Assembly (NCBI GenBank): GCA_018240565.1 | Contig: JAFEFO010000013.1 | Span: forward strand, 1 to 64,000 | From: Pseudomonadota bacterium | Lineage (GTDB): Bacteria; Pseudomonadota; Gammaproteobacteria; Xanthomonadales; Rhodanobacteraceae | Reading direction: 5' to 3' | DNA: 64,000 nt | In this document: positions 27,050-36,779 of the stretch, piece after piece | Position numbering within the stretch: the stretch's first letter is position 1 | How the letters are laid out: each line of letters begins with the position of its first letter | Position numbers and translations under genes: made by a program | The notes under the pieces: model-generated | Told to the model about the DNA's origin: nothing | The model's database searches: none | What the model saw: only the letters and a program-made list of their open reading frames with translations

Positions 27050-30000
27050 TTATTGCGCAGCGTTCACCTGTATTGGCAAGACCGGCGTGACGGCATCATT
27101 GCTGCCAAGGCACAGGTATGCGGTGGCATTGGTTCCGCCCAACGGCGCCGTCGCCGTGACCGTCAACGGCACCGTCGTCGCACCACCGATGTTCAGCGGG
27201 AACGTCGCCGCACTCAACCAGTTCGGCGTGGGCGCGGCGCACGATACCGCCGTCGTCAACCGCATGGCCAGGCCGGCACCGACGGTCGGGTCGATCGGCG
27301 TCCACGCCGGCGAAGGTGCCTGGGGCGCGATGTTCACCGCCGAATTGCCCACGCCCGTGGTGCTGGTCAGCCAGCCCCAGCCGTTGACGCAACCGTTGCC
27401 GGTATCGGCGCACGGCAGGGTCGGATACACAACCAGCCAGTAGTGGCCGGCAGGCAAGGCCGTGTGCAGGCCCGCCGCCACCATGTTCACGCTGATCTGT
27501 GCTCCGTAGGTTCCACCGGTCAGGTTGACGCCGGTCGCATTGGGCGCCAGATCGGCCGAGAACACCGCTGCACCACCGCTATCCGGATCGCTGCTTGGCA
27601 CACCGCCCGCGTTGGAATAGATGCGCAAGCTGATTTGCGTCGCAGTGTTGGCCAGGGTCGCAGTGCTGCTCGCCGAGGAGAAATATCCCGGCGCCGAGAT
27701 TTGGCCGATATCCACGGGCGTGTTGCCGGTGACAAAGAAATCATCCGCCGCGAAATAGTCCGTGTCGCCATTTCCCAGACCGGTGTACTTGGTGCTGGAG
27801 TAGTCGTAGCTGTCGGTGCTCGGCTGGTTCGACCAGACATAATTTGGCGTGCCAGTGGTCGCCTGATTGACGGTCAGTGTCGGCCCGCCGATGTTGGATA
27901 CGTTGAGCGCGGCGTTCGCCGAAGTCGTGCCAACGCCGGATATCGCCAGCGAGTTTGGCGCCGCGATGGTCGGCGGCGGCACCGCGACGGCGACCGGCAG
28001 GTGCAGCGGCGGCAGCGCCGGGTCGCTGGCCGTCAGTGTCACCTCAGCGAAGTTGAACACACCGTTCGAGGGCAATGTGGACGTATCGACGCTGAACGTG
28101 ATCGGCCGCGTGCCATGCGCCACGATCTGGAACGACGACGGCGAAACCGTCACCGCGCTGAAGGTCGAGTTCGGTCCTGGCGCAACACTCGCCGTCCACG
28201 TCACCGTATGGTCCTGCGTGCTGCGGAACTTGCGCGTGAACGCACACGTCCCGATGCAACTCGCATTCTGCATGCTGGCGATGTTCAGCGTGGACGGATC
28301 ACCACCCAAGGCCGGGTTGGCATTGGCGAAATTCAGGCCCGATTCGTTCAACACGAGGCCGGCCTGGCTCGCGATGTAATCCTGCAGACGCCCGGAGCCG
28401 CGATCGAAGAAGTCGCTGGGCGTCGTTGCATTCGCCTTGGTCAGCCCGGCTTCCTTGCCCGTCATCATCAGGGCCGACTTGGTTTCCATCGGCGTCCAGT
28501 CCGGATGCAGGCCCATCAGCAGCGCACCCGAGCCGGTCGTGTGTGGCGTGGCCATCGACGTGCCGTTGTACAAGGCAACCAGATCCGGGCCTTCGGCGCT
28601 GCCATCGTTGGCGATTGCCGCCAGGATGTTCACGCCCGGCGCTTGCACGTCCGGCTTGATCACGTTGATGTCGGCCGGGCCGAGCAGGCTGAAGTTGGCC
28701 AGCACGTCCGGCTGCGTGGGCTGCCGGCTCGGCGGGTAGGGAATGACCGTCGGTCCGGTATTCGAATTGGCGGCAAGGAACGTTTGCAACGCGGTACCCT
28801 GAGCCTGGGTAACGGAATACACCGGAACGGTCGCGCCCGGGACGGAAGGCGTCAGTGGCGATTCCACGCGATTGTCGGAAATGACGACGGCGATCGCTCC
28901 AGCGGACACCGCGTTGGTGACCTTGGTTGAAAACGAACACGTGCCGCGACTGACCAGCGCAACCGCACCCGTGAACTGGCCGGAGGCAAAAGCGGAACAA
29001 CCGTCGGTGCCGCTGGTGTCGGAATTATGGAACGTCGGGCTCAGGTTCATTGGCGCCGTGATCGTCGCGGTCGGCGGCGTATCACCCGCGCCTTCGGTCA
29101 GGGGAATATTCTGCACGTTCGCGGGCGGCGTGCCGGGACCGGTCACCGACAGATTCGGCCCAATCGCGCCTCCCGTATGCGTTCCGGCCGCCACCGTGGT
29201 GACCCACGGTTCCAGATGGTTGGCCGTGCCCGGAACCTGGTTGGGTACGCTCGTACCGGTGTTGCCTGCCGCGGCGGCAACAAAAATGCCGGCATCTTCG
29301 GCCGACAGGAATGCGAGCGATGTCGCATCGTTCCATGGCGTCGTGCCGCCGCTGATCGAAAAATTCAGCGCGTCGACGATGCCATCCGCAATCGCCTGGT
29401 CGACGGCGCCCGACGTCGCAGCCGTCGAACACTGCACGTTCGGATCCGGCGAGCAGGCATAGTAGACGACGAGGTTCGCGTGCGGGGCGACACCTGAAAT
29501 CGGCGCGGTATAGCCGTCCAGGGTGGCCATGCGGCTGTCGCCGGCAGCGGTACTCGCGGTATGGCTGCCGTGGCCTTGCGTGTCCTCGACGGAATACTGG
29601 GTCGGGCAAGCGCCCGTGCAGCTTCCGGTCAGGTCGACCTCGTCGTAGGCACCGATCACCTTGTCGTTGCAACCGGCGAGACTGATGCCGGTGGCTCCGC
29701 CGCCGAGGCTGCACTGGCCGATGTAGTTGCCCGTACCCAACGGGTTCTGGATGTGGTAGCCCTGGTTGTCAACGGCCGCGAACGAGGGACTTTCGCTGTT
29801 GTATCCGGTATCGATGTCACCGACCACCATGCCGTCGCCGCGGAAGCCCGGCGTACCGTCGAAACCGTTGGCAAAAATCGAATCCTGGCCGGCCGGCGTG
29901 CCCCACCACAGCGACGACGCGCCGATGAATCCCGGACCGATGTCGGTCGCCAGAGGCTGCGGACGATCGCGCTCGACGGCGACGACACCCGATACCGCGG

Positions 30001-30487
30001 CGACGGCCTTCGCCTGCGCCGGCGTGAGCTTGAGCAGCACGGCATTCAACGCATGCTGCATGCTGAAAAGCGCAGTCAGGCCAGGTTGGTTCAGCGCCTT
30101 GGCGATGGAAGCCAGGTGCGTTTGCTGCTGCTTTTGCAGGTACTGCACGTAGGCCACGGCCTGCGCGCTGTGCACGTCCAGGCGGGTGCGTCCGCTGGCG
30201 TACGTCCGGGAGGGAATCATGCCGATCCCGCTTACGGCATTGCTGGATTTGGCCGCCACCGCGTCGTTGTAGAGCGCCATCGGCGGCTCGGCAAAGCGCA
30301 CGATATAGCGCGCAGGTTCATTGGTTCCGGATAAACCCACGACAGCGGCGCCGCCAAACGACGGTCCGTTGCCGATATTGCCGGGCGAGTCGGCATACGT
30401 GCTTTGCAAGGGGAAACAGGCTGCGGCAAGCAACGACGCGATGGTCGCCGCGAGCAGACGCGGACGGAGCTCAGATTGCGAGGTCAT
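27050..30487 (-). CDS. Secreted S8 subtilisin-like serine protease with PA-domain insertion
   Basis: 1145 residues. Signal peptide (LLAATIASLLAAACFPLQSTYA), an I9-type propeptide (RYIVRFAEPP...), then the subtilase domain with catalytic D226 (GDIDTGYN), H306 (GHGSHTAS) and S644 (NGTSMATPH). A protease-associated insertion (GCSAFASG...VALVSRGTCSF) sits between His and Ser, as in plant-type and lactocepin-like subtilases. Beta-rich C-terminal domains of about 430 residues follow, including a Cys-paired segment. An IFANGFDG motif lies just before the catalytic core. AGGAGA precedes the ATG. It has its own terminator and a leader element shared with the next protease, so it is probably an independent unit. 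Confidence 0.93.
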   Translation of the reverse strand: MTSQSELRPRLLAATIASLLAAACFPLQSTYADSPGNIGNGPSFGGAAVVGLSGTNEPARYIVRFAEPPMALYNDAVAAKSSNAVSGIGMIPSRTYASGRTRLDVHSAQAVAYVQYLQKQQQTHLASIAKALNQPGLTALFSMQHALNAVLLKLTPAQAKAVAAVSGVVAVERDRPQPLATDIGPGFIGASSLWWGTPAGQDSIFANGFDGTPGFRGDGMVVGDIDTGYNSESPSFAAVDNQGYHIQNPLGTGNYIGQCSLGGGATGISLAGCNDKVIGAYDEVDLTGSCTGACPTQYSVEDTQGHGSHTASTAAGDSRMATLDGYTAPISGVAPHANLVVYYACSPDPNVQCSTAATSGAVDQAIADGIVDALNFSISGGTTPWNDATSLAFLSAEDAGIFVAAAAGNTGTSVPNQVPGTANHLEPWVTTVAAGTHTGGAIGPNLSVTGPGTPPANVQNIPLTEGAGDTPPTATITAPMNLSPTFHNSDTSGTDGCSAFASGQFTGAVALVSRGTCSFSTKVTNAVSAGAIAVVISDNRVESPLTPSVPGATVPVYSVTQAQGTALQTFLAANSNTGPTVIPYPPSRQPTQPDVLANFSLLGPADINVIKPDVQAPGVNILAAIANDGSAEGPDLVALYNGTSMATPHTTGSGALLMGLHPDWTPMETKSALMMTGKEAGLTKANATTPSDFFDRGSGRLQDYIASQAGLVLNESGLNFANANPALGGDPSTLNIASMQNASCIGTCAFTRKFRSTQDHTVTWTASVAPGPNSTFSAVTVSPSSFQIVAHGTRPITFSVDTSTLPSNGVFNFAEVTLTASDPALPPLHLPVAVAVPPPTIAAPNSLAISGVGTTSANAALNVSNIGGPTLTVNQATTGTPNYVWSNQPSTDSYDYSSTKYTGLGNGDTDYFAADDFFVTGNTPVDIGQISAPGYFSSASSTATLANTATQISLRIYSNAGGVPSSDPDSGGAAVFSADLAPNATGVNLTGGTYGAQISVNMVAAGLHTALPAGHYWLVVYPTLPCADTGNGCVNGWGWLTSTTGVGNSAVNIAPQAPSPAWTPIDPTVGAGLAMRLTTAVSCAAPTPNWLSAATFPLNIGGATTVPLTVTATAPLGGTNATAYLCLGSNDAVTPVLPIQVNAAQ

Positions 30488-30544
30488 GCACTTCTCCTGG
30501 GGGGATATTCATCTCAGTCGCGGCAAAAAAAGCCGCGCTCACAC

Positions 30545-30588
30545 GGAATATCTCGACTGCCCCCCAGGGCACCCCAAGTACACAGCGC
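30545..30588 (-). promoter_or_regulatory. Leader element shared by the two S8 protease genes (copy A)
   Basis: On the minus strand TTGGGGTGCCC leads into a small hairpin (GCCC/GGGC at 30559-30570), then TCGAGATATTCC. The same order (TGGGGTGCC, hairpin, TCGAAATTCC) occurs at 36531-36590 before the other protease, at a similar distance from the start. Confidence 0.4.
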
Positions 30589-30803
30589 AGCCGGTTCAAC
30601 TCCGGCGCGCGCAAGACTATTCCAGTCTTCAGTAGTTTGCAATTGCGGCCACGCCGCTTTGGCTTGCGTAGCGATTTCCCGGCTTGCGCAAACCAGCGCT
30701 TGCGCGCAAGCACGGTCGGTGTACATCGCCTTCGATGCCAAGTCGCACCAAGCAAACGCCTTTGCGCCTGCGCGATCTCGATGGCGCGGCGTATGTATTG
30801 AAC

Positions 30804-30833
30804 AAAAAAAAGCCCGGGCGCAAGGCCCGGGCT
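30804..30833 (-). terminator. Rho-independent terminator of the large S8 protease
   Basis: 9-bp perfect stem AGCCCGGGC / GCCCGGGCT, loop GCAAG (30811-30833), followed on the minus strand by a run of eight U, 21 bp past the stop codon. Confidence 0.9.
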
Positions 30834-30853
30834 TTGCAGGGGAACGAGGAGCC

Positions 30854-33800
30854 TTACTGTTTTTCCAGCGAAAGCGGACCGTTCTGCATCGGCGATTCCA
30901 CTTCCGCTTGCTGCTGCGGACCTTGCGCTGACACTTCACGCGGCGTCTGCGCGGCAATGCCGGTCGCGGTTACCTGGTTGCCGTAGACGCGTACCGGAAT
31001 GTGTACGCGCGTGCCCGTCACGTAGTCGGTGCTGCCGGTGAAGTTGAGCGTGCTGTCGTTGCTCGTGCTCTTGTACCAGCCGGTCGCACCCGTGGAGGCA
31101 TTGGCACCGACGGCCGGCGCGTAGCCGCTGCTCGCTGAATTGGTCAGGGAGACGAGATCGGCATTGGCGCCCAGGCCCGAACCGGTATCGGTCAGGTACT
31201 CGATGGTGACACCGAGCGTCGCACCCGCCCCAACCGTGACCGGTGTAGCCAGCCGCACCGGCAGGATGAAGTAACTGGTGTTGCCGGCACAACCAGCGGT
31301 GGTCACCACATCCAGATTGGCGGTGACCGCGGCGATCGGCGTGGAGTTGGAGAACACCGGCGCGCCGGCCGAGCCCGCGAACGTATCCCAGAACTGGATC
31401 TTGGCCTGCACTGCAGTGAAGGTTTTCGCGGCATTGCACAGTGGCGTCAACTGCAAGCCGGTCACGCTCCACTTGTTGCCGCCTGCCGGTGCCGTGATGG
31501 TGGCGGCGTAACCGGAGAAGTTGCGCGCAACGCCCGTCGCACTGTTCAGGGCGATGGTTCCCGTCGCCGCTGTGCCGCTCGAGTTCTTCATCTGGTAGGT
31601 GTCGAGCATGATGTTCGTGCCCAGGGTCGTGAGCTCCCAGCCGAACACGTTGCCGCCGCCACTGGTCAGGTTGCCCGGCGGGTTGTCCACCCACGTGGTG
31701 CTGCCATTGGGGCCACCCGTCGAAACGAACACCAGGTCACTGGTCGAACCCGCGGTCGGCGCATTGACATACTTTTCCTGACCCAGATTCGACAACTGCG
31801 CGTCCGTGAACGTGGCCGAGGCGCCGTAGTAGTACAGGCAGGCCCAGACGTTCGCCTTGACGCTGGCCGGTGCCGGCACATACGTTGCCGTGTAGCCGAG
31901 CGGATTGGCGGTGAACGTGTTGTTCACTCCCGGGTTGATCGTGGTGCCGAAATTGCCGCCGCCATAGTACACATCGTTCGTGTTGCCCAGGCGCACGCCC
32001 GGTCCGCCGCTGGCGCCCGAATCATCGTAGAACGCGATGCTGGTGGTCGGCGCCGTCGCAAACGCCGTTGCATTGTGATTCGTCGATGTCCAGGTGAAGC
32101 TGGTGATCAACTGCTGGCCGGGCTGGGCCAGAGTGAAGCGGCTGCAGACCATCGGCGTGTAACGGTTGGAGCCAAGAACGGTCGTGCTGCCGTTGAGCAG
32201 GTCGCTGCCCGCATCGGTGCCGAGGTTGCTGTACAGGCGGTACGGATCCGGCGCCGCTACAGTCAGCGTGTCGTTCGCCGCGGCGGTGTTGCTGCCGAAG
32301 TTGGTCGCCAATGCGCCGACACCGATCTGGTTGGCATAGCTGCCTGCACTTGCGGAAGTGACGTTGACGCTCACCGTGCACGAACCGTTCGCCGGAATCG
32401 TGGCGTTCTGGCCCAGCGTGATCGAACCACTGGTCGTCGACACGCCGCTGCCGCCGGTGCAGGTGGTTGCCGCCGCTGGTGAGGCGGTCAGCACCATGCC
32501 GCTCGGGAACGTATCGGTCAGGTCGGACGACAGCGTGGCCGCGGCCGGATTATTGTTGGACAGCGTGATGGTCAGCGTGCTGGCCGCGCCGGTGTTGATG
32601 CTGGTCGGGGCGAATGCCTTGCTCACGGTCGGAGCGCTGATGCCAGTGACGGTCAGCGATGCCGATGCCGCGGCCGCATTGCCTGCGTTGGTCTGCAGGG
32701 CGCCGGCCGGGATCGTGTTGGTGTAGCTGCCGGCTGCGGAGGAAGTCACGTCCGCAGTCAGCGTGCACGATCCGCCTGCCGGAATGGCAGCGCCATTGCC
32801 CAGGATCAGCGAACTGCCGCTGCCGCCGAGGCTGGCGCCTGCGCCGCCCGTGCAGGTGGTGGCGGCATTGCTGGCAACCAGACCGGATGGCATGGCATCG
32901 ATGAGGTTTGCGCTGAGGATGGCAGGCAGCGAGTTGGAGTTGCTCAAGGTCAAGGTCAAAGAGCTGCTGCCACCGGTGACGATGCTGCCCGGCGAGAAGC
33001 CCGCAGACAGCGAGGGCGGCACGGGCGGCGTGCCGGTCACCGTGAAGCCAAGACCGGTTATGACCGTGGGCAGATTGGTGGCATTGCTGGTGATGCACAG
33101 CGAACCGGTGTAATTGCCTGCGAACAAGCCGGTCGGATCGAACGTGACCACGACGTTGCTCACGCCGTTATAGCCCAGCGCACCGCTGGTCGGCGCATAG
33201 CTGACCCAGCTTGGCTGCGTACAGGCAACGGTACCGGCCACGATGCTCGAGAGCATGGTCGGCGTGGCTTCCACGTCCTCCCACGCCGTTATCCCCCACA
33301 GCGAGCCGATGATCTGGGCGCTGTTGCCGATGACCGGATCGGAACTCACGCGCCAGGCCCACAGCGGATTGGATGCGCTGTTGCTCGCGTCCGACGTGAT
33401 ATTCGGCGCGACCACCAGCCAGTAGCGGCCGGGAGCCAGATTGAGGACGGGTACACCGGCCTTGGTCAGGTCGAGATTGATGACGCCGTTGGTCGCGGAG
33501 ATGCCATTGGCGGTGCTGATCGAGTTCGTGTAGTCGAACAGCGGCGGAGTGCCGATATTGACCGTCGGTGGATCGCCCACGGTGCCGGCCGGAACGCCGC
33601 TGGCATCCGCGTAGACCTTGAACGTGATGGCAGGCGTGTTCGCCGTCGTCAGGCTGCCGCTCGGCAGACGGAAGCCGTTCGCGGTCAACTTGGTGATCTG
33701 CGTCGGTACGGAGACGTCGAAGTTCTGGGCAAGATAGCTGCTGGCGGGAATCTTGCTGTAGTAGCCACCCAGTTCGCCATTGTTCGTGGTCGCCGTGTTC

Positions 33801-36460
33801 ATCACCGTGATCGGCGCATTGCCGGTGCCGATGGTCCAGTTGAGCGTCGGGTTGCCGATGTTGGTCACGGCCAGCGATTGCGTCACCGCACTGCCGCCAA
33901 AAGCTGCCGATGCGGAGACCGCTGACGGAGCGACCTGGATCGCCGGTCCGCCGGGCTTGACCGCTACCGGCATGTGTTGCACCGGAACGCTCGGATCACT
34001 CGGCGTGAACGTGACCTGGCCCAGCGTGTACTGACCGGAGGTCAGCATATCGCCACGAACCGTCACGGTGAACGTCTTGGTGCCGCCCGTCGAAACCGGC
34101 AGGCTCGCCGGCGCCACACTCGCTGCACCGGCGGGGAATCCATCGATGCTCAACGTGTAGGTGAGCGCACCGGCATGGACGCCACGCACCGTGCGCGTGT
34201 ACGTGCAGGGACCGACGCAGTTGCTGTCGGCGATGCTGGGCAGGTTGAGCGTCGAAATCTTGCCGCCCGTAGCGGGGTTGGCAGCCAGGAAATTCGCGCC
34301 CGTTTCATCGAACAGCAGGCTGGCCTTGGCCGCGCTCGGCAGATCGATGCGACCGGAGCCGGTGTCCCAGATGCCGGCAGGCGTCTGGTCCTGATTGACG
34401 ACGCCGGCCGTCTTGGCCGTCATCATCATCGCCGAACGGATCTGCGTCGGCGACCAGGTTGGATGCAACGCACGCAACAACGCGGCGGAACCGGCGATGT
34501 GCGGCGTCGCCATCGACGTGCCATCTTCCACGGCTGCCGCGCCCGGGTCGCCCATGTAGGCAGCGAGGATACCGACGCCGGGTGCGGCGATCTCAGGCTT
34601 GACGATCGCCTGGCCACCGATGCCGGCGGCAGGACCGCGCGAACTGAAGTTGGCGATCACATCACCCTGTGCCGTGAAATAGGCCTTGAGCGGCAGCAGG
34701 ACGGATGCGCGGGCATTGGCCGGATCGCCGACGATCTGCGCGTAGACGTTGTTCCAGTCGGAGAAGATCATCGAATACGAGGTACCCGACGCGCCCAGAT
34801 TGATGTAGGCGTTGTCGACGAAGATCACGCCGGCCGCGCCGGCATTGAGCGCATTGGCGCGCCGCGTGACGCTGCCGCAACCGCTGTTGCTGGCATCCAG
34901 GTGCAGCACGGCGATGCCCTTCTCGTAGGGCGGCGGAGTTGGCGTGGTTTCGAAGCCGTCGGCGAAGATGCGGTCCGCGCTCAGGTCGCGGTCGAACGTA
35001 TGCGCGCTGGCAAACGCGGCGCAGCCATCGTTGTTGCCGTTGGCAAAACCCGGACTCTGCGTGATCGGCAGATTCACCAGATCGCCGGTCGGCTGCGGAT
35101 TCGCACCCGGACGCACCGGCAGGCCCACGGTATTGGATGGCGGCGTGCCGGGACCGTTGAGGCTGAACGTGTAGCCGAACACCTGATCGTCGGTAGACGC
35201 AGCGGCCGTTGCCACCCAGGGTTCGACGTGGCTTACCGTCGAGGCGGCGGGACCGTCGTTGCCAGCGGCGGCGACGACGAAAATGCCGGCGTTCTGCGCG
35301 CCGAGGAAGGCCATGGAAGTACTATCGGTCCACGGCGAGGTGCCGCCGCCGATGGAAAACGTGAGGACGTCGACAATGCCGTCGGCGACCGCCTGATTGG
35401 CCGCCGCCGTGGTCGACGTACTCGGGCAGGAACCCTGACCGGTGCTGACGACCGTGTAGCAGACGGTGTATTCGATCAGCGACGCGTGCGGTGCGACGCC
35501 CTGAATGGTGAAGTTGCCGCCACTGTAGTCAATGGAGGCGTGGTTGCCGCCCGCAGTGCTCGATGTGTGCGACCCGTGTCCGTTGTAGTCAAGTGCGCCT
35601 TGTCCAACCTGCCACGTGCCGGGGGCACCGCAGGGATTTCCGCTGCCGCTGCACACGCTGTAGACGAAATTGTACAAGCCGATCAGTTTGTCATTGCAGT
35701 TGCCTGCGTCGAAACCGCCGGGCTGGCACAAGCCCAGGTAATTTCCCGCGCCAAGCGGGTTGATGTGCTGGTAGCCGTCGAGCGGGCCGACGGCGGCAAA
35801 CGACGGACTGGTGTAGTTGATGCCGGTGTCGATGTCGCCGATGACGATGCCTTCGCCCTGCGTGGCGAATCCACCCGTGGCGCTGCCGTCCCAGATCTTG
35901 TCCGCGCCGATGAAGATCGGACTGCGGTCCGTCATCAGCGGCAACATTTTTTCGATGTCAACCAGCAACACGTCGTCGCGCGCGGCGATTTCGGCGGCTT
36001 CGGCGCTGGTGAGTTCCACGACCACGCCGTTGACGGCGTGCTGGAACTGCATGATGGCGCCAAGCGGGCGCTTCAACTGCGCGCCCGCGTCGCTGAGGAA
36101 CTGGCTCTGGCGGGCCTGCAGGTAGCTGACGTATTTGGCCGCTTCCGCGGATTTCATGTTCAACCGGCCTTTGGCCAGCGGGACTTTTTCGAAGCCGGAT
36201 GTTCGGCCGTCATAGGTGGCGACCGGCTCTTCCTTCAGGATCACCGTATAGCGGGCGAGCGCGCCGTGCTGCATGTTCAGGGCAATGTTCTTGCCGGACG
36301 AGCCTTCGGTGACGACCGCGGCGCCGACACCGGGCGTACTTCGCCACAATGAAAGCGCCGAATTCGGCGGACTTGCCGACGCGCCGGAACACAAGGTGAC
36401 AGCAATGGCGCCTGCCAGCGTCAGCATACGGTGATTGCGATACGTCCGATTGACCTTCAT
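30854..36460 (-). CDS. Giant secreted S8 serine protease with DUF11-like repeats
   Basis: 1868 residues. Signal peptide ending near GASA, I9-like propeptide, subtilase domain with D211 (GDIDTGIN), H295 (GHGSHTSS) and S649 (DGTSMATPH), interrupted by a PA-like insertion carrying RIFADGFETTPTPPPYEK. After the catalytic domain come Ig-like modules, at least two DUF11-type repeats (each with SAxFxPxSI...LTLTLSN and NxATTCTGG...IPAxGSCTL), and a beta-rich C-terminal region ending in a Gln-rich tail. Repeats of this kind make long extracellular stalks. It and its neighbour share propeptide and active-site layout and are probably diverged duplicates; this one is much longer. Own leader and terminator. 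Confidence 0.93.
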   Translation of the reverse strand: MKVNRTYRNHRMLTLAGAIAVTLCSGASASPPNSALSLWRSTPGVGAAVVTEGSSGKNIALNMQHGALARYTVILKEEPVATYDGRTSGFEKVPLAKGRLNMKSAEAAKYVSYLQARQSQFLSDAGAQLKRPLGAIMQFQHAVNGVVVELTSAEAAEIAARDDVLLVDIEKMLPLMTDRSPIFIGADKIWDGSATGGFATQGEGIVIGDIDTGINYTSPSFAAVGPLDGYQHINPLGAGNYLGLCQPGGFDAGNCNDKLIGLYNFVYSVCSGSGNPCGAPGTWQVGQGALDYNGHGSHTSSTAGGNHASIDYSGGNFTIQGVAPHASLIEYTVCYTVVSTGQGSCPSTSTTAAANQAVADGIVDVLTFSIGGGTSPWTDSTSMAFLGAQNAGIFVVAAAGNDGPAASTVSHVEPWVATAAASTDDQVFGYTFSLNGPGTPPSNTVGLPVRPGANPQPTGDLVNLPITQSPGFANGNNDGCAAFASAHTFDRDLSADRIFADGFETTPTPPPYEKGIAVLHLDASNSGCGSVTRRANALNAGAAGVIFVDNAYINLGASGTSYSMIFSDWNNVYAQIVGDPANARASVLLPLKAYFTAQGDVIANFSSRGPAAGIGGQAIVKPEIAAPGVGILAAYMGDPGAAAVEDGTSMATPHIAGSAALLRALHPTWSPTQIRSAMMMTAKTAGVVNQDQTPAGIWDTGSGRIDLPSAAKASLLFDETGANFLAANPATGGKISTLNLPSIADSNCVGPCTYTRTVRGVHAGALTYTLSIDGFPAGAASVAPASLPVSTGGTKTFTVTVRGDMLTSGQYTLGQVTFTPSDPSVPVQHMPVAVKPGGPAIQVAPSAVSASAAFGGSAVTQSLAVTNIGNPTLNWTIGTGNAPITVMNTATTNNGELGGYYSKIPASSYLAQNFDVSVPTQITKLTANGFRLPSGSLTTANTPAITFKVYADASGVPAGTVGDPPTVNIGTPPLFDYTNSISTANGISATNGVINLDLTKAGVPVLNLAPGRYWLVVAPNITSDASNSASNPLWAWRVSSDPVIGNSAQIIGSLWGITAWEDVEATPTMLSSIVAGTVACTQPSWVSYAPTSGALGYNGVSNVVVTFDPTGLFAGNYTGSLCITSNATNLPTVITGLGFTVTGTPPVPPSLSAGFSPGSIVTGGSSSLTLTLSNSNSLPAILSANLIDAMPSGLVASNAATTCTGGAGASLGGSGSSLILGNGAAIPAGGSCTLTADVTSSAAGSYTNTIPAGALQTNAGNAAAASASLTVTGISAPTVSKAFAPTSINTGAASTLTITLSNNNPAAATLSSDLTDTFPSGMVLTASPAAATTCTGGSGVSTTSGSITLGQNATIPANGSCTVSVNVTSASAGSYANQIGVGALATNFGSNTAAANDTLTVAAPDPYRLYSNLGTDAGSDLLNGSTTVLGSNRYTPMVCSRFTLAQPGQQLITSFTWTSTNHNATAFATAPTTSIAFYDDSGASGGPGVRLGNTNDVYYGGGNFGTTINPGVNNTFTANPLGYTATYVPAPASVKANVWACLYYYGASATFTDAQLSNLGQEKYVNAPTAGSTSDLVFVSTGGPNGSTTWVDNPPGNLTSGGGNVFGWELTTLGTNIMLDTYQMKNSSGTAATGTIALNSATGVARNFSGYAATITAPAGGNKWSVTGLQLTPLCNAAKTFTAVQAKIQFWDTFAGSAGAPVFSNSTPIAAVTANLDVVTTAGCAGNTSYFILPVRLATPVTVGAGATLGVTIEYLTDTGSGLGANADLVSLTNSASSGYAPAVGANASTGATGWYKSTSNDSTLNFTGSTDYVTGTRVHIPVRVYGNQVTATGIAAQTPREVSAQGPQQQAEVESPMQNGPLSLEKQ

Positions 36461-36530
36461 GCCCTACTCTCCACGGAAAAATGAGCGCACGCGCCCCACC
36501 CGGAGCGGTGCGCGCAAGAGACAACGACGA

Positions 36531-36590
36531 GGAATTTCGAGATTCGTACCGTGGACTCCAGCGTCCACGGCACCCCAGATGCAGCATCCC
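36531..36590 (-). promoter_or_regulatory. Leader element shared by the two S8 protease genes (copy B)
   Basis: Minus strand: CTGGGGTGCCGTGGA, then a 7-bp hairpin (CCGTGGA / TCCACGG at 36549-36570 on plus), then CGAATCTCGAAATTCC. The start codon is about 70 bp further on. Confidence 0.4.
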
Positions 36591-36720
36591 AGAACAAAAA
36601 CCGCGCGAAGATTTATCATGCGTCGGCGGGACGCACAATTATGGATTCTTTATACGACGCTTTCGGCTTACCGCGTTGCGCATGCAAACGCACGTATCGC
36701 CACACGTGCGTGCGCCGGGC

Positions 36721-36750
36721 AAAAAAAACCCGCGCCGTTGCCGGCGCGGG
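36721..36750 (-). terminator. Rho-independent terminator of the BNR-repeat gene
   Basis: 9-bp stem CCCGCGCCG / CGGCGCGGG with loop TTGC (36729-36750), followed on the minus strand by eight U, 30 bp past the stop codon. Confidence 0.9.
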
Positions 36751-36779
36751 CGCGGGCGCGAATCGGAATGCGAAGTCGC

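Larger units (their letters stand above)
30488..30853. other. Long intergenic leader between the two protease genes
   Basis: 366 bp without a credible gene. It holds the 5' leader of the downstream protease on the minus strand and the terminator of the upstream one. A stem-loop with CGCGGC / GCCGCG arms and a seven-A loop (30519-30537, U loop in the minus transcript) lies 32 bp from the ATG. Around 30700-30711 is the palindrome CTTGCGCGCAAG. No clear -35/-10 pair could be assigned. Confidence 0.5.
36461..36779. other. Intergenic leader of the giant protease
   Basis: 319 bp with no credible gene: the protease leader, a hairpin-containing element (36531-36590), an AT-rich stretch near 36615-36660 (CAATTATGGATTCTTTATAC) that could hold a promoter, and the terminator of the BNR-repeat gene. 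Confidence 0.5.

Noticed and set aside
30545-36590. GGGGTGCC in the protease leaders as a TPP riboswitch
   Set aside because: The CUGAGA motif and the second conserved arm are absent and the genes have no thiamine link.
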